A stretch of DNA of 37,804 nucleotides from Treponema sp. (GTDB lineage Bacteria > Spirochaetota > Spirochaetia > Treponematales > Treponemataceae), in NCBI GenBank assembly GCA_022510845.1, contig JAFLSR010000020.1:1-37804 (forward strand), in the 5' to 3' direction. The position numbers were made by a program, and so were the translations under genes. Positions within the stretch are counted from its first letter, which is position 1; every line of letters begins with the position of its first letter. Below are positions 15,530-22,687 of this stretch, piece after piece. The notes beneath the pieces were generated by a model. It saw nothing but the letters and a program-made list of their open reading frames with translations. It ran no database searches and was not told the DNA's origin.

Positions 15530-16405
15530 ATGGCTAAGATTTCTTTTGCGCAAAAAATCAAGAATTTGTTTGTGGGGAAAAATTCTTCGGACGATGACTT
15601 TTTTGATAATCTCGCCGACGCTCTGATTGAAGGCGATATCGGTGCCGCGTTCGCGATGGAAATCGTGGATTCGCTTTGTGAAACTTGCCGAAAAGAAAAA
15701 ATTTCTTCGCAGGATGAAATCCTAAAAAAATTGAAAACGCTTTTGCTTCCATACTCGAAAGGCTGCAAACTTTCTGTGGAAAGCGGCAAGAACAATATTT
15801 GGATGCTTCTCGGAGTGAACGGCGTGGGAAAAACTACGAGCGCGGCGAAATTGGCGCGGCTTCAAAAAAACGCCACGGGTGCGAACGTCTTTCTTTCGGC
15901 GAGCGACACTTTCCGCGCGGCGGCTGTGGATCAAATTTCGATGCACGGAGAACGGCTTGGAATCCGAGTGGTCGCGCACCAAATGGGAAGCGATCCTGCG
16001 GCTGTGGTTTTCGATGCGGCTGAATCGCTCAAAGCGCACGGCGGTGGGCTTGTGATTGCGGACACGGCTGGGCGGCTTCACAACAAGGAAAACCTTGTGC
16101 GCGAGCTTGAAAAAATTGACCGCGTTTGCCGCCAAAAATCCGATGAAGGTTGCTACAAAAAACTGCTCGTTGTGGACGCCACCACCGGTCAGAACGCGCT
16201 TCGTCAGGCGGAGGTTTTCAATGAGGCTGTTGGCGTGGACGCGCTCATTCTCACCAAGTATGATTCGAGCGCGAAAGGGGGAATTGTTGTTTCCATCGGC
16301 AAGCAACTTGGCATTCCTGTCTGCTATGTCTGCACGGGCGAAGGCTACGACGACATCGCGGAATTCGATGCAGAAAAATATTTGAATGAATTTTTAGGAA
16401 TATGA
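15530..16405 (+). CDS. ftsY: Signal recognition particle receptor FtsY
   Basis: FtsY is the membrane-associated SRP GTPase that docks ribosome-nascent chain complexes at the translocon. The 291-residue protein is a bare NG domain: helical N part, G1 loop GVNGVGKTT (95-103), DTFRAAAVDQ (126-135), G3 DTAGR (178-182), DATTGQNA (217-224) and G4 TKYDSSAKGG (242-251), where TKYD stands for the common TKLD. The long acidic A domain of E. coli FtsY is absent, as in many bacteria. GGAG lies eight bases before ATG 15530; another in-frame ATG at 15518 is less well placed. The stop overlaps the next start (ATGA). It heads a run of envelope-biogenesis genes. Confidence 0.95.
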   Translation: MAKISFAQKIKNLFVGKNSSDDDFFDNLADALIEGDIGAAFAMEIVDSLCETCRKEKISSQDEILKKLKTLLLPYSKGCKLSVESGKNNIWMLLGVNGVGKTTSAAKLARLQKNATGANVFLSASDTFRAAAVDQISMHGERLGIRVVAHQMGSDPAAVVFDAAESLKAHGGGLVIADTAGRLHNKENLVRELEKIDRVCRQKSDEGCYKKLLVVDATTGQNALRQAEVFNEAVGVDALILTKYDSSAKGGIVVSIGKQLGIPVCYVCTGEGYDDIAEFDAEKYLNEFLGI

Positions 16406-17274
16406 AATTTGTTTTTGCATTTTTCATTTTGATTTTTTCGTTTTTTTCTTTCGCGCAAGTCGCCGAGCCTTTGGATAAAAAATCGGCTCAAGAAAATCCT
16501 GTGCCTGAAAAAAACTCCGAAAGTGCGGACGAAGTTTCGGAAAAAGATTTGCTTTCGGAAAATTCCGCTGAAGAAAAAAAAACGCTTGAAGAAAAATATT
16601 TGGTTTTTAAAACTTCATCGCAAGAAATCCGAATGCTTGAAACGGACACCGACATTTTTTCCGCGTCCGCTTCAGCGCAAAAAAATCGCGTCCTTACGAG
16701 CATCGCAAATGGCGAGTTGCAGCGGCGTTTTTATGACGAGGATTTTCGGCTTTCCAAAATCGAATATTGGCAAATTGCGTCATCGAGCGCGCAAAGCAAA
16801 ATGTGGCGGCGAAGGACTTATGCGTTCGGCGCGGAAGAAAAAGTGAGCGAGATGCGTGAAAACGATTTTGACGCGCAAACTGCTTCAATAACTTTTTTTA
16901 ATCCGGACGGAAAAATTCGTTCGAGCAGAAAAAACAATTTGCCTGGCGGTGCGCTCGATTCGTTTGAAATTTTCACCTACGAATACGATGGCGAAAGTCG
17001 CGTCTTGCAAGAAAATCGGCAAGTTTTTCGCGTGCAAGGCGGAAAACAAAAGCGCGTTCTTTCACAGCGCGTCGTGAACAAATATTCAGGCGGAAATCTT
17101 TCCGAAACTTCGTTTTATGAAAATTCGGTTTTGCGGATTCGCACGGTCTACACCGACAGCGAAAATTATGTTCAGACCACTTATTTTGATGGCGGATTTG
17201 CCGTGCGTGATTTTTATGAAAACGGTGCGAAAGTTTATTCAACTCTTTCAAATAGCAGGAGCGGCGCAAATTGA
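16402..17274 (+). CDS. Secreted protein of unknown function between ftsY and lolC-type permease
   Basis: The 290-residue protein begins with a clear signal peptide (MKFVFAFFILIFSFFSFAQVAEP, cleavage likely after FAQ). A low-complexity acidic/Ser linker follows (about 25-70), and then a beta-rich region with repeated short strands such as YEYDGESRVLQENRQVF, NKYSGGNLSETSFYENS and TYFDGGFAVRDFYENGAKVYST that resemble the tyrosine-rich strand repeats of toxin_15/MORN-like or antitoxin-type repeat proteins. No cysteine for lipid attachment is seen after the signal. The gene overlaps ftsY (ATGA) and the permease gene (TTGA), so it is coupled to both. A periplasmic or outer-membrane function linked to lipoprotein export is inferred from position only. 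Confidence 0.72.
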   Translation: MKFVFAFFILIFSFFSFAQVAEPLDKKSAQENPVPEKNSESADEVSEKDLLSENSAEEKKTLEEKYLVFKTSSQEIRMLETDTDIFSASASAQKNRVLTSIANGELQRRFYDEDFRLSKIEYWQIASSSAQSKMWRRRTYAFGAEEKVSEMRENDFDAQTASITFFNPDGKIRSSRKNNLPGGALDSFEIFTYEYDGESRVLQENRQVFRVQGGKQKRVLSQRVVNKYSGGNLSETSFYENSVLRIRTVYTDSENYVQTTYFDGGFAVRDFYENGAKVYSTLSNSRSGAN

Positions 17275-18596
17275 AAGGTTCAAGGTTCGGTTTGGATTTT
17301 CGTTGGATTTATTTTGTCGCAAAGAGATTTTCGCTCGTGGACTTGAAGGGCGCGGAAGCGTTCACTTCAAGACTTTCGACTTTGGGAATCTGTTTCGGCG
17401 TGATGACGCTTATAATCGTGATAAGCGTGATGAATGGATTCCAAAGAGAATTCATCGACGCAATAATGGAAGTTTCTTCGTACAATGTCCGCGCGGAAAA
17501 TCTCGATATGGAAGCGCGTGTGGCATTTGAAAAATTCGCATCGGAAGAAAGCGCAATCGAATGCGCGGTGGCATTCACGGAAAGCGAATCTCTTTTGGTG
17601 AGCGCGGACGGGCGGCAGGGGGTGGCTCTTGTTCGTGCAATCGAAGCCGATGTGATGGAAAAAGATTCGGGCTTTGCGCAAGAAGCGCGTGTGGTGCGCG
17701 GCTCGTTCGATTTGCAAAGCGCGATGGTTTCGGAGGACGGCGAGCGGCTTGAACCGTGCGTTTTGGGAATAGCACTCGCCCGTTCTTTGAATGTGGGCAT
17801 TGGCGATGAAGTGAATTTCTATGCGACGGATTCCGGGGATTCTTTGTTGGAAGCGTTTTCGCATCCCAGGAAATTTTTCGTTGCGGGAATTTTTCTCACA
17901 GGCTACGCCGACATAAATTCAAGTTACGCTTTTGTAGCACTTCCTTCACAAACTGAAAAAATCGAAAAATTGATTTACGGAATCAAGACGAAAAATTCGG
18001 CGGGGGAGGGGGCGCTTGCAAAAAAAATCCAACTTGAATTTCCCGACGCGAAAATCTCGCTTTGGAAAGAATACAATCGAAGTTTTTTCAGCGTGCTTCG
18101 AGTGGAAAAAAATATGCTTATGCTGCTCGTGGTTTTGATTTTCGTCGTGGTGGCGATAAACATTTTCAATTCGATGCGGAGAATCGTTTTTGAGCGGCGT
18201 GCGGAAATTTCCACATTGAGCGCGCTTGGTGCGAAAATCCATTCGGTGAAAAATATTTTCATAATGCGCGGATTTTTGATTGGACTGCGCGGCGCGATTG
18301 CAGGGCTTGTGCTCGGGCTTTTTTTCTGCGTCAACATAAAAAGCGTTTTTACGGTTCTCTCATCCGCGCTTTTTTATCTGCAATATTTTTTCGCGCTGAT
18401 TTTTTCTCCGCAAAACGCTTTGACGCTTTCGGAAAATCCGATGTTCGCAGTTTATGCAAACATTCCCGCGCGAATGTACGCGCACGAAATTATTTTCATA
18501 ACACTGTTCGGAATTTTTTCCGCGGCATTTTCGGCATGGGCTGCGAGCCGAGAAATTCTGAACGCTTCGATTAGCGAAGTCTTGCATGAAAATTGA
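17271..18596 (+). CDS. Lipoprotein-releasing ABC transporter permease (LolC/LolE type)
   Basis: The 441-residue protein has the LolC/LolE architecture: one N-terminal membrane helix (STLGICFGVMTLIIVISVMNGFQREF, about 36-61), a large extracytoplasmic domain (about 65-275), and three C-terminal membrane helices, including MLLVVLIFVVVAINIFNSMRRIVFERRAEISTLSALGA with the coupling helix that contacts the ATPase. With LolD it would extract lipoproteins from the inner membrane for outer-membrane delivery. The TTG start is supported by AGGAG nine bases upstream and by the TTGA overlap with the preceding gene. C and E types cannot be told apart here. Confidence 0.88.
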   Translation: MKGSRFGLDFRWIYFVAKRFSLVDLKGAEAFTSRLSTLGICFGVMTLIIVISVMNGFQREFIDAIMEVSSYNVRAENLDMEARVAFEKFASEESAIECAVAFTESESLLVSADGRQGVALVRAIEADVMEKDSGFAQEARVVRGSFDLQSAMVSEDGERLEPCVLGIALARSLNVGIGDEVNFYATDSGDSLLEAFSHPRKFFVAGIFLTGYADINSSYAFVALPSQTEKIEKLIYGIKTKNSAGEGALAKKIQLEFPDAKISLWKEYNRSFFSVLRVEKNMLMLLVVLIFVVVAINIFNSMRRIVFERRAEISTLSALGAKIHSVKNIFIMRGFLIGLRGAIAGLVLGLFFCVNIKSVFTVLSSALFYLQYFFALIFSPQNALTLSENPMFAVYANIPARMYAHEIIFITLFGIFSAAFSAWAASREILNASISEVLHEN

Positions 18597-18696
18597 CTTT
18601 TTTTTGCGGAGAAAATTTTCGTGCAATTTGTGGATGAAGTTTTCTGCGGATTTGAATGATTTTGAAATTTAAAAATGTGTTTGTTTGGAGGAAGGT

Positions 18697-19404
18697 ATGG
18701 ATGACGAAAACGTGATTGTCCAAATCGAAGGACTTGAAAAAAATTATGTCAATCAAAGCGAAACTCTTCGTGTGTTGAAGGGGCTTTCGCTTACAATAAA
18801 AAAAGGCGAGCGCGTCTGCATCACAGGCGAAAGCGGCAATGGAAAGAGCACTCTGCTCAATATTTTGGGCGGCATCGATACGGCGAGTGGCGGTGTGGTG
18901 AAAGCGGGGGGGGATGAACTTTCTGCTTTGGATGAGGATGCGCTCACGGAATATCGAGCGCGTTTTGTGGGGCTTGTGTTCCAATTTCACTATCTTCTGA
19001 AAGATTTCAGCGCGTTGGAAAATGTTTTTTTGCCTGCGTACATGGCGGGAATGCACAAATCTGATGCGATGAAAAAGGCCGAAAAACTTTTGGAAGATGT
19101 TGGGCTTTCTCACAGGAAAAATCATCTACCTTCGGAACTTTCAGGCGGTGAGCGTCAGCGGGTGGCGGTGGCGCGCGCTCTCGTGAATGACCCCTCCCTT
19201 GTTTTGGCGGACGAGCCTACTGGCAATTTGGACCCTGCCAACGCCGCGATGATTGGAGAGCTGCTTTTTCAAGTAGCGAAAAATTATGGCAAGACGCTTT
19301 TGGTCGTAACTCACGATATGGATTTGGCATCGCGCGGCGAAACGCTTTACAAACTTGAGGACGGTGTTTTGAAAAAAATGGAAATCGAGGGAGCGCGAAA
19401 GTAA
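18697..19404 (+). CDS. lolD: Lipoprotein-releasing ABC transporter ATPase LolD
   Basis: ATP-binding subunit of the Lol transporter. The 235-residue protein shows Walker A GESGNGKST (44-52), Q-loop FQF (95-97), signature LSGGERQRVAVARAL (148-162), Walker B LVLADEP (168-174), D-loop GNLD and switch histidine VVTHDMDLA (H206). The Walker A has Asn where Ser is usual (SGSGKS). The LolD/MacB-type sequence around Walker B and the two flanking permeases support the assignment over other ABC families. GGAGGAAGGT directly precedes the ATG at 18697, preferred over TTG 18685. It lies 100 bp after the first permease and two bases before the second. Confidence 0.93.
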   Translation: MDDENVIVQIEGLEKNYVNQSETLRVLKGLSLTIKKGERVCITGESGNGKSTLLNILGGIDTASGGVVKAGGDELSALDEDALTEYRARFVGLVFQFHYLLKDFSALENVFLPAYMAGMHKSDAMKKAEKLLEDVGLSHRKNHLPSELSGGERQRVAVARALVNDPSLVLADEPTGNLDPANAAMIGELLFQVAKNYGKTLLVVTHDMDLASRGETLYKLEDGVLKKMEIEGARK

Positions 19405-19406
19405 GA

Positions 19407-20768
19407 ATGAATTTAAAATCTTCGTTTTTGTTTTCAAAGCGGATTCTCTTTTCAAAATCGCAGGGAACAAGTGTCGCAAAAAAAAGTCTTGCGGGAGCAG
19501 TTTTGTGCATCGGAATTTCCCTCGTCCCCCTCGTTGCGATAATCACGATTTCAAACGGAATGATAAACGGGATAACCGCGCGGCTTGTTTCTCTTTCGTC
19601 GTCGCATCTTGAGGCGGTGTGCAATTCCAAAAATGCGCGAGTGCTGGAAGAAGCTGCTCTTGCCGCAAAAAGAATTCCTGGAATTTCCGCTGCCTATCCG
19701 ATGGTGTCTTCACCTGCGATGGCGATGGCAGGCAAAAATCGTTGCGGCGTAACTTTGCGCGCGCTTCCCAAAAACATTTTCGAAGAAGACTCTTCTTACA
19801 AAAAACTTTTTTTTACGGAGGATGGAAATCTGGCGGATTTTGTGGCGGGCGAAAAAGGCGCGTTGATTGGAAAAGGCATCTCTGAACGGCTCGGCGTGAA
19901 GGCTGGCGATACGATTCGCGTGGTGAATGTCTTGTCGAATAGAAGCAACGAACACGAGCCAAGCGATGCGTTTTCTTCCTCCAATTCGATTTCGATTCGT
20001 CCCAGCGTTTCATCGTATAAAATACAGGCTGTGGTTTCGTGCGGCTATCAGGAACTTGATTCGCTTTGGCTCTTCATCGATTTTGAGGACGGGAAAAAAA
20101 TCATTGGAGCGACGCAGACTTTGAACGCAGTGATGATTGAAACGGCGGACGCTTTTTCTGCGGAACTTCCTTCGCTGCAAAAAAAAGTTCAGGATGTTTT
20201 GGGCGGAGCGTTCCGCGTCTATCGCTGGGACCAACTGAACCGCGCGCAGTACGAGAATTTTTCATCGACAAAAATTCTTTTGGTGTTCATTCAACTCTTG
20301 ATTGTGCTTGTCGCGTGCGTGAACATTTCGAGCGCGCTGATAATGCTCGTGCTGGAGAGACGGCGTGAAATCGCGATTTTGAAAAGCCTTGGCGCGAGCG
20401 GCGGCGGCATTTCCGCTTCGTTTTTGTTGGTCGGATTTTCGTGCGGCGTTGCCGGGCTTTTGTTCGGAGTTCCCCTCGGACTTTTTCTTTCGGTGAACAT
20501 AAATGGCTTGATTCGTTTTTCGGAAACGGCAATAAATTTTTTCGCTCGGGGTTTGTATTTTTTTGCAAGAGGTGATATAATGAATTTCAAGGAAATTCAC
20601 CTTTTGGACGAAACATATTACCTTAAGGAAATTCCCGTCGAAATTCCGTTCGGCGAATTGTTCTTCATCGGATTCCTCACGCTGGGCTTGTCGCTTTTGG
20701 CTTCGCTTTTGCCCGCGATAAAGGCAGGAAAGCAACGTCCGCTTGAGATTTTGCGAACTACGGGATGA
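19407..20768 (+). CDS. Lipoprotein-releasing ABC transporter permease, second LolC/LolE paralogue
   Basis: The 453-residue protein shares the LolC/E layout: N-terminal helix (SLAGAVLCIGISLVPLVAIITISNGMINGI), long external domain (about 60-290), then three helices from LLVFIQLLIVLVACVNISSALIMLVLERRREIAILKSLGAS, with the cytoplasmic coupling sequence ERRREIAILKSLGA. Two permeases around LolD suggest a heteromeric C-D-E complex as in E. coli. A loop of about 45 residues before the last helix (FARGDIMNFKEIHLLDETYYLKEIP) is longer than usual. ATG lies two bases past the lolD stop; no strong ribosome binding site is seen, so coupling to lolD is likely. Confidence 0.87.
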   Translation: MNLKSSFLFSKRILFSKSQGTSVAKKSLAGAVLCIGISLVPLVAIITISNGMINGITARLVSLSSSHLEAVCNSKNARVLEEAALAAKRIPGISAAYPMVSSPAMAMAGKNRCGVTLRALPKNIFEEDSSYKKLFFTEDGNLADFVAGEKGALIGKGISERLGVKAGDTIRVVNVLSNRSNEHEPSDAFSSSNSISIRPSVSSYKIQAVVSCGYQELDSLWLFIDFEDGKKIIGATQTLNAVMIETADAFSAELPSLQKKVQDVLGGAFRVYRWDQLNRAQYENFSSTKILLVFIQLLIVLVACVNISSALIMLVLERRREIAILKSLGASGGGISASFLLVGFSCGVAGLLFGVPLGLFLSVNINGLIRFSETAINFFARGLYFFARGDIMNFKEIHLLDETYYLKEIPVEIPFGELFFIGFLTLGLSLLASLLPAIKAGKQRPLEILRTTG

Positions 20769-20780
20769 TTTGGAGTAAAA

Positions 20781-21323
20781 ATGATTTGCGATATGTGCAG
20801 AAGCAACGAGGCAGTGATTTACGTTGAGCAGACGAGCCGCCTCGGAATAAAAAAAATAAACTTGTGCCAGCAATGTGCCGTGACTTGCGGAATTTCGCCG
20901 GAAAGCCACAAAATCGAACGGCAAATCGGTTCGCTTTTTAAACAGATTCGCCAGCTAAAGCGCGAAAAGGCTTTGGAAAACGACAGCGCGTGTCCTGTTT
21001 GCGGACAACTTCGCTCCGAATTCTGGACGAGCGGAAAACTCGGTTGCCCTGAATGCTATGAGATTTTCAAGCCCGAAATCAACAAATATTTTTCCAAACG
21101 CAAAATCACCGCGCGATACACCGGCTCAATGCCGCGCCGCCTTTCGAATTTCCGTTCGGTTTTGACCGACCGCGCCGTAATCCGCGAAAAACTCGAAGAA
21201 GCCGTAAAAAGCGAGGACTACGAAAAGGCCGCCTTTTACCGCGACTATCTTCACGCAATCGAAAAAAAAGCTGTAGCCACTTCGCACGGAGGCACGGATG
21301 AAGACGGGGAAGGCGAAAAATGA
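20781..21323 (+). CDS. mcsA: McsA-like zinc-finger protein (protein arginine kinase activator homologue)
   Basis: The 180-residue protein has two four-cysteine zinc sites (C3/C6 with C29/C32, and C71/C74 with C89/C92) and a C-terminal UVR motif (about 134-162, REKLEEAVKSEDYEKAAFYRDYLHAIE). This is the McsA layout; McsA binds and activates the arginine kinase McsB and links it to ClpC in Firmicutes. GGAG lies five bases before the ATG. It directly follows the second Lol permease by 12 bp and overlaps mcsB (ATGA), so the mcsA-mcsB-clpC unit is attached to the Lol operon. No CtsR gene is present at its head. Confidence 0.92.
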   Translation: MICDMCRSNEAVIYVEQTSRLGIKKINLCQQCAVTCGISPESHKIERQIGSLFKQIRQLKREKALENDSACPVCGQLRSEFWTSGKLGCPECYEIFKPEINKYFSKRKITARYTGSMPRRLSNFRSVLTDRAVIREKLEEAVKSEDYEKAAFYRDYLHAIEKKAVATSHGGTDEDGEGEK

Positions 21324-22417
21324 GCCGCGCCAAAAATGACAGGGGAGACGCTTGGTACAACGCATCCGCCGAAAATGACGATGTGGTAGTTTCAAGCCGA
21401 GTGCGGCTTGCGCGGAATTTGGCAAATTTCCCCTTTCCCGAAAATTTCGACGAAGAAAACGCGCTCCAAGTTCAGAGCATCGTCTTCGATTCGTTCAATC
21501 ATTTTGACGATGCGGACGCCTATCAAACGATGATTCTTTCTTCCGTGCCGCAACTTGGTGCAGACATTTTGCGCGAGCGCGGGCTTATCGAAGAAAATTT
21601 CGGAACGGGACTTGTGATGCGCATCGATGGCGTATCAAGTTGCCTTTTGAATTGTCTGGACCATGTTCGAATTTCTAGTTTTGCGCCAGGGCTTGCGTGC
21701 AGTTCGGCATACGCCGCCTCGCGCGACATCGATATGCAGTTGCAGGAAAAAATCCAGTTTGCGGCAAGCCATGAATTCGGCTACCTCACCGCGAACGTTT
21801 GCGAATCCGGCAGCGGAATGAAACTTTCGCTTAGAGTTCATCTGCCTTCGACTTCGATTGCGGGGAAAATTTCGGAATTGGCGAAAGTCTGCGACAAGCG
21901 CGGATTTTCTGTGAGGGATTCGTTCGGAAGCGGAACTCAATTCGGCTCTTCGCTCGGCGGATTCTACCAAATTTCTTCCGTGCAATCTGTGAGCGGAAAC
22001 GAAATCGACCAAATCGCCGAAATCACTTCGCTTGGAAAATATATTTGTGAATTCGAACGAAAGATTCGCGCCGAAGTTGCCGATAATAAATTCACCGAAG
22101 TGCGCGACATAATCTTGCGCGCCTTTGCGCAGATGCGTTATTCGCTTTTGATGCCTTTGCGAGAATCCATCGATTTGATTTCCGCGATAAAATGGGGCGT
22201 GGATTTGGACTTGATTTGCGGCGTGGACGACCACGAACTTTCTGCGCTTTTGTACAAAGTTCAAAGCGGGCATTTGGGATTTTTGCTCCGGACTTCGGAA
22301 TTCAATTTTGACGACGACATCGTTTCGGACGACGCGCTCAAAGAAAAACGCCTTCGCTCGATTGTGATGCAGGAAGCGTTGAAAAAAATTACTTTTCCAA
22401 AAAATCCGGCTTTTTGA
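21320..22417 (+). CDS. mcsB: McsB homologue with degenerate phosphagen-kinase active site
   Basis: By length (365) and colinearity this is McsB, the protein arginine kinase that marks proteins for ClpCP degradation. It keeps the nucleotide-binding motif SSRVRLARN (25-33), HVRI (115-118), GYLT (154-157), R199 and YQIS. The catalytic motifs are changed: family NEEDH reads NCLDH (111-115); family GYLTSCPTNxGTG reads GYLTANVCESGSG (154-166), with Asn at the catalytic cysteine position and C161 two places further on; the GEGSEA loop reads GSGTQF (203-208) with an insertion; and the RDxxRA allosteric motif reads KEKRLRS (341-347). McsB of B. subtilis relies on the NEEDH glutamate, the CPTN cysteine and the GSEA glutamate, so this is likely catalytically weak or dead. 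An adaptor or regulatory role with ClpC is inferred. Confidence 0.9.
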   Translation: MSRAKNDRGDAWYNASAENDDVVVSSRVRLARNLANFPFPENFDEENALQVQSIVFDSFNHFDDADAYQTMILSSVPQLGADILRERGLIEENFGTGLVMRIDGVSSCLLNCLDHVRISSFAPGLACSSAYAASRDIDMQLQEKIQFAASHEFGYLTANVCESGSGMKLSLRVHLPSTSIAGKISELAKVCDKRGFSVRDSFGSGTQFGSSLGGFYQISSVQSVSGNEIDQIAEITSLGKYICEFERKIRAEVADNKFTEVRDIILRAFAQMRYSLLMPLRESIDLISAIKWGVDLDLICGVDDHELSALLYKVQSGHLGFLLRTSEFNFDDDIVSDDALKEKRLRSIVMQEALKKITFPKNPAF

Positions 22418-22523
22418 AAACTGGAATTTTTCGAAGAGTTTGATTTGCCTTCGCGCGACTGTGAATGGCACGCGAGCGAGCAATAAATAAGCGAGAATTT
22501 CTGCAAAGCGGAAATCCTCGAAA

Positions 22524-22650
22524 TTAAAGTTTGCGGCCGCGAGTTTTTGCGGTTTTCGGTAGCAAAGCGAACGAAAATACGAGTTACACGAGCAAGCGAA
22601 AAGTCGATAGCAAGCCATAAGCTTGCGTTCAATTTCGACGCAAACTTTAA
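22524..22650 (+). repeat. Closed multi-hairpin element between mcsB and clpC
   Basis: A perfect 12-bp outer stem, TTAAAGTTTGCG (22524-22535) with CGCAAACTTTAA (22639-22650), encloses about 103 bases. Inside are a GTCGA/TCGAC stem (22603-22607 with 22635-22639) and GCAAGC (22610-22615) with GCTTGC (22621-22626) around CATAA, plus a CGAGTTTTTG module start near 22540. The remainder of the 270-bp gap holds no gene. Confidence 0.75.
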
Positions 22651-22687
22651 ACGTTGATTTTTATTTTTGGAGAACATTGAAAATCTT

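Noticed and set aside
21635..22618. Antisense frame of 327 codons across mcsB and its downstream gap
   Set aside because: Low-quality composition, no motif and no ribosome binding site; it opposes mcsB.
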